DNA of 64,000 bases. It comes from SCGC-AAA076-P13 sp964276145 (GTDB lineage Bacteria; Pseudomonadota; Gammaproteobacteria; Magnimaribacterales; D2472). This document shows, in pieces, positions 41,238-50,077 of this stretch. Position 1 is the stretch's first letter. Each line of letters starts with the position of its first letter. The stretch lies in NCBI GenBank assembly GCA_964276145.1, contig CAXYDN010000007.1, positions 310,001-374,000 on the forward strand, in the 5' to 3' direction. The translations under genes and the position numbers were made by a program. The notes beneath the pieces were generated by a model. The model was given only the letters and a program-made list of their open reading frames with translations. It did not search any database and was not told where the DNA came from.

Positions 41238-41660
41238 TTGAATACTTTTAACCTAAAAATAATTATTTCATTTTTATGTTTTATAGCAATGAATTTAAAT
41301 GCAGAATTTAGCACTGGTAAACTAACAATTAATTCCTCAACTATTAAGATAATAAAAGATCAGAATGAAATACTTTTTGATGGGAATGTCTTCATAAAAT
41401 CTAGAGATTTTATAATAAATGCTGATAAAGCTACCTTCAATAATGTCAATAAAATTATTTCTGTAAATGGGGCTCCCTCTAGAATTGATTCAGTCTATGA
41501 AGATAATATTTTTAAAGGTAGTGCAGATAAAATAGTTTTTTCTGAAGCTAATGAGTTTCAACTAATTGGTAATGCGCAAATGAACTATGAAAATATTGAT
41601 ATCTCTTCAAATGAAATTACTTTCAGCTTAAAAGATGGCAAAATTACTACTAGCAACTAG
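41238..41660 (+). CDS. lptA: LptA, periplasmic LPS-bridge protein
   Basis: A 140-residue OstA-type protein. It starts at a TTG immediately after the kdsD stop; that start is required to include the signal peptide (LKIIISFLCFIAMNLNAEF). The mature part is short beta-strand repeats, such as INADKATFNNVNKIISVNGAP and GSADKIVFSEANEFQLIGNAQ, as in the jelly-roll of LptA. It carries LPS from the inner to the outer membrane. E. coli LptA is longer (185). Confidence 0.92.
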   Translation: MNTFNLKIIISFLCFIAMNLNAEFSTGKLTINSSTIKIIKDQNEILFDGNVFIKSRDFIINADKATFNNVNKIISVNGAPSRIDSVYEDNIFKGSADKIVFSEANEFQLIGNAQMNYENIDISSNEITFSLKDGKITTSN

Positions 41661-41662
41661 AT

Positions 41663-42376
41663 ATGCTGACATTAAAAAATATTAAAAAATCTATCAAAGA
41701 TAAAACTATAGTTAATGAAATTAGTTTTGATGTACCTCTTAGATCTGTTAATGGTCTCTTAGGCCCTAATGGCGCAGGCAAGACAACAACCTTTTATATA
41801 ATTGCAGGTCTTTTGAAACCAGATCATGGTGAGATTATTTTTAATGGGGAAGATATATCTAAACTTTCTATGCATAAACGATCAAAACTCGGAATTAAAT
41901 ATCTGCCTCAGGAGCCCTCAATCTTTCAAAATTTGTCTGTTTATGAAAATTTACTTGGTCTTGCAGAAATTTCTATAACAAAAAAAGAGGATATTGATAA
42001 GTTTATTGAAAAATCAATAGATGAATTTGGTCTATCAAACATTATAAATCTTAAAGGTAGGCAGCTATCTGGTGGACAAAGAAGAAAGGTTGAAATTGCT
42101 AGAACACTTGCAGCAGAACCGAAAATAATACTTCTTGATGAACCTTTTGCTGGTATTGATCCAATTGCAATAGAGGATATAAAGCAAGTTTTAATCAAGT
42201 TAAAAGAAAAGAATATAGGTATATTAATAACAGATCATAATGTTCGAGAAGCACTAGAAATATGTGATCAGGCAATGGTAATAAGCAACGGAGCTCTGAT
42301 AGCGGAAGGTGATAAAACTTCATTAATAAATAATGAGATAGTCAAAGAAGTTTATCTTGGCAACATGTATAACTAA
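41663..42376 (+). CDS. lptB: LptB, LPS export ABC transporter ATPase
   Basis: A 237-residue ABC ATPase with Walker A GPNGAGKTT, Q-loop YLPQEPSIFQNLSVYENLL, signature LSGGQRRKVEIARTLA, Walker B IILLDEPFAGIDP and H-loop ITDHNVREAL. The QRRK in the signature and gene context identify LptB. It powers LPS extraction with LptFG and LptC; none of those genes is in this window. It is 2 bp from lptA and 5 bp from rpoN. Confidence 0.97.
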   Translation: MLTLKNIKKSIKDKTIVNEISFDVPLRSVNGLLGPNGAGKTTTFYIIAGLLKPDHGEIIFNGEDISKLSMHKRSKLGIKYLPQEPSIFQNLSVYENLLGLAEISITKKEDIDKFIEKSIDEFGLSNIINLKGRQLSGGQRRKVEIARTLAAEPKIILLDEPFAGIDPIAIEDIKQVLIKLKEKNIGILITDHNVREALEICDQAMVISNGALIAEGDKTSLINNEIVKEVYLGNMYN

Positions 42377-42381
42377 GATTT

Positions 42382-43656
42382 ATGGCTATATCATTAATAA
42401 AAGAGTTTAGGCAAAAACAAAAGATCTCACTAACTCCTTTGCTAAAAAAATCTATAGATTTACTTCAATTATCAAGATATGAACTAATTCAGAAAATTGA
42501 TCGTGAAATTGAAATAAATCCATTCGTTGAAAAGGAAATATCTGAAGATTTTGATATTGATGAAAACTATAATGATTCTAGTTTTGATTTTAATGTAGCT
42601 GCAGTTGAGAATCTCAGAGATACATTGATTAATCAAATCAATGATTTGCGCTTAGATGAACATGATAAAAAAATTGCTCTTACAATCGTTGATTGTGTTG
42701 ATGAGTCTGGTCAGCTCATAGATGATATAGATGATATTAATAAAATGATGCAGGAAAGAACTTCAGTCCAAGATATTGAAGATATACTTTTAAATATTAT
42801 CCATAACTTAGAGCCAATAGGAGTTGGCTATAGAAATTTTAAAGAATGTATAAAGATACAAATTAATAAAAAAGATTTTAATAAGAAAATTAAAGAACTA
42901 TGTCTCCAAATATTAAATCAAAATCAATTAGATAGCCTTGATGACATAAATAGTACTTTTTTAAGCAAAGGATATGATAAATCTGATATTGAAAAAGCAA
43001 TGTTAGAAATTAAATCATGTGATCTAAGTCCTGGTTTAAATTTTGAAAATACAAACTATGTGATTCCAGATTTAAAAATTGAGCTTAGAAATGAATCTCT
43101 CTCAGTCAATTTTATAAATGATACTTTTCCAACAATAAAAATTGATGAGGATTTAATTGAACAAACAAATTTACAATTAAAAAATAAGCCAAATAAGCAA
43201 CTTGCAGAAAAAATTCAGGATGCAAAATGGCTTTTGTCCTCTGTTAAAAAAAGAAATGATACTGTCATGCAGGTTGGAGAACTCATATGCAAACGACAAA
43301 TTTCTTTTCTTCAAGATAATCCCCTTAAAATTAATCCTTTATCTAACAAAAATCTTTCTGATGAGCTTGGCCTACATCCTTCAACAGTTTCCAGAATACT
43401 TAGATCAAAGTATATTGATACGCCTAAAGGAATTATCCCTTTAAAGTCACTGTTGGTATCATCTGTATCTAAAACAAGAGACGTTACACCAATTCAATTA
43501 ATGCAATTAATTGAATCTATTATTCAAGAAGAAAAAAGGCCTCAGAGTGATAATAAAATTGCCTTAGAGTTAAATAAAAGAGGCTTTAATCTTGCAAGAA
43601 GAACAATTACAAAATATCGAAAAAAACTTAATATAGACTCCTCTAGAAACAGGTAA
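42382..43656 (+). CDS. rpoN: RNA polymerase sigma-54 factor
   Basis: A 424-residue sigma-54, somewhat shorter than the E. coli protein (477). Region I is Gln/Leu-rich (SLTPLLKKSIDLLQLSRYELIQ...EINPFVE), an acidic region II follows, and the C-terminus has the HTH (NKNLSDELGLHPSTVSRILRSKYI) and the RpoN box LARRTITKYRKKLNI. It directs transcription from -24/-12 promoters with AAA+ activators. The downstream hpf/ptsN genes of other gammaproteobacteria are missing; mgtE follows. Confidence 0.97.
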   Translation: MAISLIKEFRQKQKISLTPLLKKSIDLLQLSRYELIQKIDREIEINPFVEKEISEDFDIDENYNDSSFDFNVAAVENLRDTLINQINDLRLDEHDKKIALTIVDCVDESGQLIDDIDDINKMMQERTSVQDIEDILLNIIHNLEPIGVGYRNFKECIKIQINKKDFNKKIKELCLQILNQNQLDSLDDINSTFLSKGYDKSDIEKAMLEIKSCDLSPGLNFENTNYVIPDLKIELRNESLSVNFINDTFPTIKIDEDLIEQTNLQLKNKPNKQLAEKIQDAKWLLSSVKKRNDTVMQVGELICKRQISFLQDNPLKINPLSNKNLSDELGLHPSTVSRILRSKYIDTPKGIIPLKSLLVSSVSKTRDVTPIQLMQLIESIIQEEKRPQSDNKIALELNKRGFNLARRTITKYRKKLNIDSSRNR

Positions 43657-43685
43657 TCAAATTTACAATAATGTAGAATCAATTG

Positions 43686-45026
43686 ATGGAGAGCTTTGAT
43701 AAAAAAAATAACCTTAATCTTTTATTAGATAATTCTGAGGACTTAACTACAGATGAAGTAAGAAGTCTTTTAAATAAATTATCCTCATCAGAAATTGCTC
43801 ATGCATTAGAATCATCCCCTCCTAAACAAAGAAAATTATTTTTTTCACTTTTAGAGACAAACGAAGAAGGAGATGTTTTAGCTGATCTTGGGGAGGAAAT
43901 CCAACAAGAGTTAGTTTCAAATATATCAAATGAAGAATTAGCTGAAGCTGTGAAGGAGCTTGAGCCAGATGAGACTGTGGATATTCTTCAAAACTTACCA
44001 GAAGATAGAATGAATACCATTCTTTCTAAAATGTCATTAAGAGACAGAAAAAGAATAGAGATCGGGCTCAACTACCCTGAGAATACTGCTGGAGGTCTTT
44101 TAAATACAGACGTAATTAGTGTTAGGCCTAGTCATAGTATCGAAGTTGTTATTAATTATTTAAGAGATCAAAAAGAGTTGCCTGATAACACTGATAAAAT
44201 TTTTGTAGTTAATAGAGAAGATGAATATATCGGTGAATTGGCAATAGGAAAAATCATCACAAGTAAGCCAAGTTTAAATGTTCGAGAAGTTATGGATACG
44301 AGTTCAAATCCTATTTATGTTAGTCAAGATGATAAGGAGGTAGCTACTATATTTGAAAGAAACGATATTATATCATCAGCGGTCATTAATGAGTCAGGTA
44401 AGCTTATAGGCAGAATTACAATTGATGATGTTTTGGATGTGATCAGAGAGGATGCAGATCAAAATTTTTTGGGGATGGCAGGTGTTGCTGAAGATACTTT
44501 TGCTCCGCCAGGAAGAGCAGCAAGAAGTAGAGTATTTTGGTTAAGTATGAATCTATTAACTGCCTTTATTGCATCTATGACCATTAATATATTCAAAGAT
44601 GTTTTGGACCAAATTGTCTATCTTGCTATTCTAATGCCTATTGTAGCTAGCATGGGTGGTGTTGCTGCAACACAAACATTAACAATAGTCTTGAGAGGAT
44701 TAACTTTAGAGCAAATTAATTCATCTAATTTGCAATGGTTGTTTAAAAGAGAGTTAGCAGTATCTATTTTAAATGGCTTTGTTCTCTCAATATTAGTTGG
44801 CTTGGTAACATTTTTTTGGTTCAATGAAATACTTCTCTCACTACTAATATCATTAGCATTAGTTATTAATTTAGTAAGTTCTGTGATAGCTGGAGTTTTT
44901 GTACCTTTAATCTTAAGAAGTTTAAATCAGGACCCGGCTATTGCTGGAAGTGTTGTAGTAACAACTGTTACTGATGTGGTTGGGTTCTTATCATTTTTAG
45001 GTTTAGCAACAATATTTTTAATTTAA
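43686..45026 (+). CDS. mgtE: Magnesium transporter MgtE
   Basis: A 446-residue MgtE. The N-terminal superhelical domain (about 1-130) has paired acidic helices such as ELEPDETVDILQNLPEDRMN; two CBS domains follow (about 135-255); the C-terminal ~190 residues hold five membrane helices with MPIVASMGGVAATQTLTIVLRGL and a VVTTVTDVVGFLSFLGLA end. It is a Mg2+ channel gated by cytosolic Mg2+. I start at the ATG 43686; a TTG lies directly before it. Its end overlaps the convergent yhdP-like end by 9 bp. Confidence 0.95.
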   Translation: MESFDKKNNLNLLLDNSEDLTTDEVRSLLNKLSSSEIAHALESSPPKQRKLFFSLLETNEEGDVLADLGEEIQQELVSNISNEELAEAVKELEPDETVDILQNLPEDRMNTILSKMSLRDRKRIEIGLNYPENTAGGLLNTDVISVRPSHSIEVVINYLRDQKELPDNTDKIFVVNREDEYIGELAIGKIITSKPSLNVREVMDTSSNPIYVSQDDKEVATIFERNDIISSAVINESGKLIGRITIDDVLDVIREDADQNFLGMAGVAEDTFAPPGRAARSRVFWLSMNLLTAFIASMTINIFKDVLDQIVYLAILMPIVASMGGVAATQTLTIVLRGLTLEQINSSNLQWLFKRELAVSILNGFVLSILVGLVTFFWFNEILLSLLISLALVINLVSSVIAGVFVPLILRSLNQDPAIAGSVVVTTVTDVVGFLSFLGLATIFLI

Positions 45027-47357
45027 CCTATCTATTTTTGGCTCATCAATAGTTCCTTGAACTTTAAAATTAATCGTAGATATATCTTCAATAGCATCCT
45101 CAAAAATATTTTCAAAAACCAATCCTCCTGCTACAGCAGGAATACCACCAAAAATAGCTGCGTACCATGGGATATTCTCTGAAATTTTTAACCTTAATGA
45201 TAAATCTAAATTTAATTTATCAAGCTCGCCTTGTGAATTTTTAATCACCTCACCAGCCCATTTAAGTGTTGCTTCGTCTGTTTCAAAGATAATTGGAGAT
45301 TTTATTAATGCTCTATTTTTACCTAATATAATTTTTCCAGAAGCTCTATTAATATTTAAGGTATTATCAGACGCATCATCCAAACCCTCAACAATTGCAT
45401 TTAAATTTAATATTCTTAACGCCCTCAAAAAGGTGGACTCTTGTATATCTGAATCTAGATTTAAATCTTTAATTAAAAAATCTAACTTACCTTCTAAATT
45501 TTTTAGATAATCCAAGTTATTCCATTGGATATTTATATCTGTATCAAAGAATTTAAATTTGTATTTAGATAAATTATTAAAATACCCAGAAGAGTTATCT
45601 AATCTATATTTACCCTTAATTTTATATAAATCTAATTTACTGTTATAACTTATATAAGCTTTCTGGTTATCTGAATTAGGCCCTATTTTCAATCTTGGAC
45701 TATCGATATTAATGTTATCTATTGTTAGTAGATTTTTGTTTCTCAATAAATAAAAATCTATATCTTGAATAATATCATCTTCGGTTCGAATATTTTTTCC
45801 AATAAATCTTAAACTTATATTATTAATGTCGCTTGGAAGGCTTGATTGGGCTAAATCAATACCATCAAAATCAAATTTTGTATTATTTAAGTTAATCTTT
45901 ACAAAGTTCGTTTGATCAATATTTATACTTCCATTTAAGGTTTCTCCAACCATCTTAATAAGAGTCTCATCTTTAAATGTGACGTCAAAATACTGATTCA
46001 TATATGTATTATTAAGAAAATTAAACTGTTTAGATTTCATCTTTATAGATCTTAGTGAGCTATTATCACTACCCGAGCTATCAAAAAAGATATTATTTAA
46101 ATCAATCTCATTCAAACCCAAATAAACATAAAATCCATTTTTATGTTTATTTTTTTTAATAACCTCTTCAAACCCTTTACCAAATGAAAAAAAACCATAT
46201 CCCCTCGAATCAATTAAAGACTCTATATTATTATTTCTAATTTCATATATCGGCTCAGAGATATTATCTATAAATATTTGAGTCTTTAAAATTTCATTAG
46301 TTTCTTTTTTTAGCTCATCAATACTTGAAGAAATTTTGGTATTTATCAGATCAGATAATAATTTCATTGAGGCCTTTTCTTGAGTAATAGTCATAACTGT
46401 ATTGAAAATTTCATAGCCAGATATATCAAAATACCTATTCGAATTAATCAAAGAGCTCATATCAATAGCGATATCAGTTCTAACTATTAAATTTTTGTTA
46501 TTGTTTACCTCAAGTGCGCCTTTAATCATTTGATCGGGTATTTGTGAATGAAATAAGCCATATAGAGAATTTTTACCTGAAAATATTGTGGCATCAATTT
46601 CATCTATAATATATTCAGAGTTGTTTACTAGCTGAGAATTCTTAAAAGCCAATCTATCAAACCTTCTTGATTCCTTAGTTCCAAAATTAAAAATACCTTT
46701 TGAGCTAAATCCAAGATTAATATCATGACTTTTGAAGGCTTTCAAATTAAAAAGATTCCTATCAGTTATTGATTTACTGTCAAAAGAGTGCTGGCTTGAG
46801 TAATAAATTGACTCAGAGCTTGGATCAAATAGAGCCTCTATATGAATGAATGGATAAGAATTAATAATACCTTGATGAAAAATAGCTTTAGAATTTTCTT
46901 CACTGAATAATAAGGAGAAGGATTTTGACTCAATTTGTAAATCATTGTTTAAAATCTTTAAATTTGAACCTTTGATTAAAAATGGCTCAGAGACTTCTCC
47001 AGAATCGCCATCAGAAAGTCGAATAGAGTCTATTTCCAATATAGATAGACTAAGATATGGTTGAATTAGTGACTCATATATATTAACTCCAATTTTAAAC
47101 TTAGGTATATAAGCTATTTCATCACTGTTTCTATTTTTTAATGTTATCTCTTCCATTAAAAAGTTTGGCTTGAATAAGCTTTTATTCGAATCTATAAATT
47201 TAACATCTACAGAGTAATTATATAAAAATGCCTTATCTATTATCTTTAATGTCTGATTTGGTTTGTATATTAAAAATGCATAAAAGATGCTTACAATAAA
47301 AACAAAAATGAAAATTAAGAAAAATATATATAGAAAAAATTTCTTTAATTTATTCAC
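45018..47357 (-). CDS. YhdP-like AsmA-family protein (short)
   Basis: A 779-residue protein with an N-terminal membrane helix (about 7-31) and a long beta-rich periplasmic part. The C-terminal segment PWYAAIFGGIPAVAGGLVFENIFEDAIEDISTINFKVQGTIDEPKI matches the ending of YhdP/DUF3971 proteins. The place after mreD agrees with E. coli, where maf and rng come between. E. coli YhdP has 1266 residues, so this one is about 40 percent shorter. YhdP and relatives carry phospholipids to the outer membrane. With Mla only partly present, it may be the main route (inference). Confidence 0.8.
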   Translation of the reverse strand: MNKLKKFFLYIFFLIFIFVFIVSIFYAFLIYKPNQTLKIIDKAFLYNYSVDVKFIDSNKSLFKPNFLMEEITLKNRNSDEIAYIPKFKIGVNIYESLIQPYLSLSILEIDSIRLSDGDSGEVSEPFLIKGSNLKILNNDLQIESKSFSLLFSEENSKAIFHQGIINSYPFIHIEALFDPSSESIYYSSQHSFDSKSITDRNLFNLKAFKSHDINLGFSSKGIFNFGTKESRRFDRLAFKNSQLVNNSEYIIDEIDATIFSGKNSLYGLFHSQIPDQMIKGALEVNNNKNLIVRTDIAIDMSSLINSNRYFDISGYEIFNTVMTITQEKASMKLLSDLINTKISSSIDELKKETNEILKTQIFIDNISEPIYEIRNNNIESLIDSRGYGFFSFGKGFEEVIKKNKHKNGFYVYLGLNEIDLNNIFFDSSGSDNSSLRSIKMKSKQFNFLNNTYMNQYFDVTFKDETLIKMVGETLNGSINIDQTNFVKINLNNTKFDFDGIDLAQSSLPSDINNISLRFIGKNIRTEDDIIQDIDFYLLRNKNLLTIDNINIDSPRLKIGPNSDNQKAYISYNSKLDLYKIKGKYRLDNSSGYFNNLSKYKFKFFDTDINIQWNNLDYLKNLEGKLDFLIKDLNLDSDIQESTFLRALRILNLNAIVEGLDDASDNTLNINRASGKIILGKNRALIKSPIIFETDEATLKWAGEVIKNSQGELDKLNLDLSLRLKISENIPWYAAIFGGIPAVAGGLVFENIFEDAIEDISTINFKVQGTIDEPKIDRLN

Positions 47358-47358
47358 T

Positions 47359-47832
47359 CTATTGAAGTGTTAATGAGGGAAAATACAATCTTAGCATTGC
47401 GATTACTAAAAATAAAAAAGTATTAAAAACAAGGCTGATGAAAAGAACTAAATAGGAGAAATTTTCTAAATTTATAAATAAATGAGAAAAACCTATATAA
47501 AAAACAGATGATCCACTAAAAAATAGACAAATCTGAATAAAAGAAAAAAGCTTAAATGTGTTTGCATAACTGTTCACAACATAAGCCATCATTGAAAATA
47601 AGGCAGCATTTAAACCAATAGGAGAATCAGAGATAAAATCAACATATAAACCAAATAAAAAAGCATATAAAGCGTTTGTGTTGAATCTAGATTTATATAT
47701 TACAAAACTAAATAATAAAAAAGTAATAGGTATATTTATATAAGCCTTAATTAATATAGGTGCTATATAGCTTTCGATTATATTTGCCACGAATATAGCT
47801 ACTAGAAGTTTCATGACACCAATGTTTCTCAT
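47359..47832 (-). CDS. mreD: Rod shape-determining protein MreD
   Basis: A 157-residue polytopic protein with about five membrane helices, GLYVDFISDSPIGLNAALFSMMAYVV being the family signature region. Part of the elongasome with MreB, MreC, RodA and PBP2. It overlaps mreC by 4 bases (ATGA) and ends 1 base before the yhdP-like gene. The ATG at 47832 fits the overlap; a second ATG six codons later is possible. Confidence 0.93.
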   Translation of the reverse strand: MRNIGVMKLLVAIFVANIIESYIAPILIKAYINIPITFLLFSFVIYKSRFNTNALYAFLFGLYVDFISDSPIGLNAALFSMMAYVVNSYANTFKLFSFIQICLFFSGSSVFYIGFSHLFINLENFSYLVLFISLVFNTFLFLVIAMLRLYFPSLTLQ

Positions 47833-48662
47833 AAGCCTTCAACGACCCCTATATAAATACTTTGCAAAGGATCAGCCACTAAATCTAAATCAAAGTTAAT
47901 ATTGGTGTCATCTATAGTGTTAATTGCGGATACATTGCCTATTAATAGGTTGCTAGGATATATTCCGCCCATCCCAGAAGAGAAGAATTCTTGTCCAATC
48001 TCGATAGGATCTGGCCAAATTAGCTTGCTGTAAGTACAAGTAATAACTCCAGGCCTTCCAGACCCCCTTGCATTACAAAAATGGTTGTCAGAAATTATTG
48101 GTATAACATGAGAGGTATCAGATAAGAGAAGGACTTCAGCAATAGATTTATCATAGATAATTTGGCCTACAATTCCTTGATTATTTAACACTGTACTACC
48201 AACAAAGTCTATGTCTTTGTTATTAAGTATTTCAATAAACATTTTATGCTGGCTACAACATAAATACTTTTCTATATCAAAGGAATTTATCTTTGCAAGA
48301 TGAAATGGCTTATTTATATTATTTAAATCTAAAAAATTTTTAATAGATGCATCATCTGCAAAAAATTTAGAGTCTCTTGAGATAATAAAATTTGTAATAA
48401 AGCTATTATCTAGCTCTTGTTTTAATTTTTTATTTTCTTCTATAAGCTTTGATTTTTCTTTAGAAATTTCAAAAATATAATTAACAGGATCAATTGTTAC
48501 TCTTTTTAAAAGATATGAAGAAGAAATCGTAAAAGATTTATATAGATTTTTTGCTCTTTCAAAACTTTTATAATTTATATCTAGATAAAGCAGAAAAGAA
48601 GATAGCGCAATACAAAGAAAATATAATGCTTTTGAACCTGAGGTGGGTGCTACCCTCGACAT
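47829..48662 (-). CDS. mreC: Rod shape-determining protein MreC
   Basis: A 277-residue bitopic protein: membrane helix about 10-27, a coiled coil (about 65-90, KSKLIEENKKLKQELDNS) and two beta-barrel domains with VLNNQGIVGQIIYDKSIAEVLLLSDTSHVIPI and FFSSGMGGIYPSNLLIGNV. It links MreB to PBP2 in the periplasm. It is 5 bp from mreB. One odd point is a CC pair in KYLCCSQHKMF in the middle of the first domain. Confidence 0.95.
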   Translation of the reverse strand: MSRVAPTSGSKALYFLCIALSSFLLYLDINYKSFERAKNLYKSFTISSSYLLKRVTIDPVNYIFEISKEKSKLIEENKKLKQELDNSFITNFIISRDSKFFADDASIKNFLDLNNINKPFHLAKINSFDIEKYLCCSQHKMFIEILNNKDIDFVGSTVLNNQGIVGQIIYDKSIAEVLLLSDTSHVIPIISDNHFCNARGSGRPGVITCTYSKLIWPDPIEIGQEFFSSGMGGIYPSNLLIGNVSAINTIDDTNINFDLDLVADPLQSIYIGVVEGL

Positions 48663-48667
48663 ATTAT

Positions 48668-49717
48668 TTACTCAGATGAAAGTAGATCTATATTATATTT
48701 ATCCATAATTTCTAGAGCCTGACCTCCACCTCTCGCCACACAAGTTAAAGGGTCTTCAGCACAAATTACAGGTATTCCGGTTGAGCTTGAAATAAGTTTA
48801 TCAAGATCTCTCATTAAGGCGCCTCCACCAGTTAAAACAATGCCTCTTTCAGCAATATCTGCTGCTAGCTCTGGAGGTGATAATTCTAGAGCATTTCTAA
48901 TAGCTCTAACAATACCATACAAAGGATCTTTCATAGCTTCAAATATCTGTTCGCTATTAATAGTAAAGGTTTCAGGTATTCCTTCTGCAAGATTTCTACC
49001 AGTAATAGACATTTCAAGTTTTTCTGATTCAGCAGTAGCACAACCAATGGTATATTTTATTTTCTCTGCAGTTGATTCTCCAATAACACATCCATAATTT
49101 CTTCTGATCCAAGATGTTATAGATTCATCCATTTTGTCTCCACCAATCTTTACAGACTCTGAGTAAACAACTCCGTTTAGAGAAAGAATAGCAATTTCAG
49201 AAGTGCCTCCTCCAATATCAACAACCATGTTACCGCTAGCTTCTTCAACGGGAAGACCGGCCCCTATAGCAGCTGCCATTGGCTCCTCAATAAGCTTTAC
49301 ATCTCTTGCCCCTGCTCCAAGAACAGACTCTCTAATAGCTCTTCTTTCAACTTGGGTGGATCTACATGGCACACATACTAGAACTCTAGGACTGGGTTTT
49401 ATAAATCTTTGTTCATGGACTTTTGCAATAAAATGCTGCAACATTTTTTCAGTTACTTGAAAGTCTGCTATTACTCCCTCTGATAATGGTCTGATTGCTT
49501 TTATATTTCCAGGAGTACGTCCTAGCATTTTTTTTGCTTCAGTCCCAACTGCAACAACAGTTTTTTGACCTCTAGCTTCCCTAATAGCAACTACAGAAGG
49601 TTCATCTAGAACGATACCTACATCTTTAGTGTATATAAGAGTATTTGCAGTTCCTAAATCTATAGAAAGATCATTTGAAAAATAGCCCCTTACAGTCTTA
49701 AAAATATTGAATTCCAC
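48668..49717 (-). CDS. mreB: Rod shape-determining protein MreB
   Basis: A 349-residue bacterial actin. Phosphate-1 SIDLGTANTLIY, phosphate-2 MVVDIGGGTSEIAIL and the adenosine motif GIVLTGGGALMRDLDKLI are intact. It forms membrane-bound filaments guiding side-wall synthesis, so the cell should be rod-shaped at least in part. It is divergent from gatC with a 78-bp gap, the usual gammaproteobacterial arrangement. Confidence 0.98.
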   Translation of the reverse strand: MEFNIFKTVRGYFSNDLSIDLGTANTLIYTKDVGIVLDEPSVVAIREARGQKTVVAVGTEAKKMLGRTPGNIKAIRPLSEGVIADFQVTEKMLQHFIAKVHEQRFIKPSPRVLVCVPCRSTQVERRAIRESVLGAGARDVKLIEEPMAAAIGAGLPVEEASGNMVVDIGGGTSEIAILSLNGVVYSESVKIGGDKMDESITSWIRRNYGCVIGESTAEKIKYTIGCATAESEKLEMSITGRNLAEGIPETFTINSEQIFEAMKDPLYGIVRAIRNALELSPPELAADIAERGIVLTGGGALMRDLDKLISSSTGIPVICAEDPLTCVARGGGQALEIMDKYNIDLLSSE

Positions 49718-49777
49718 GTGATTCCTTAAAATATATGTAAATAATTAATAAGTTGAGTTAACATCCCCCAACTAATT

Positions 49778-49783
49778 TATAAT
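49778..49783 (+). promoter_or_regulatory. -10 element of gatCAB
   Basis: TATAAT lies 12 bp before the gatC ATG, so the message would have only about 6 leader bases. gatC has no Shine-Dalgarno, which agrees with leaderless or near-leaderless initiation. No good -35 hexamer is spaced at 16-18 bp. Confidence 0.5.
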
Positions 49784-49795
49784 AATATCCTATAT

Positions 49796-50077
49796 ATGGA
49801 CAAGAAAACAGTTTCAACTATAGCTTACTTATCAAGACTTGCGCTAAATGAAGAAAATGGTGAAAAAATTACTCAAGACCTTGAAAATATCATCAAATTT
49901 GTAGATCAGCTAGAAAATGCTAATACTCAAAATATTGAGCCTCTTGCTAGCCCTTTAGAAAAAACTGCTAAGACTCGTAATGATGAAGTAACAGCAAAAA
50001 ATCGAAAAGAGACTTTTTTAGAAAGATCCCCAAAATCCAATGACGACTATTTCTTAGTTCCAAGGGTTGTAGAATGA
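49796..50077 (+). CDS. gatC: Asp/Glu-tRNA amidotransferase subunit GatC
   Basis: A 93-residue GatC with the family N-terminus STIAYLSRLALNEEN and the conserved IEPLASPLE near the middle. It stabilises GatA and bridges it to GatB. It overlaps gatA by 4 bases (ATGA). No Shine-Dalgarno is seen. Confidence 0.95.
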   Translation: MDKKTVSTIAYLSRLALNEENGEKITQDLENIIKFVDQLENANTQNIEPLASPLEKTAKTRNDEVTAKNRKETFLERSPKSNDDYFLVPRVVE

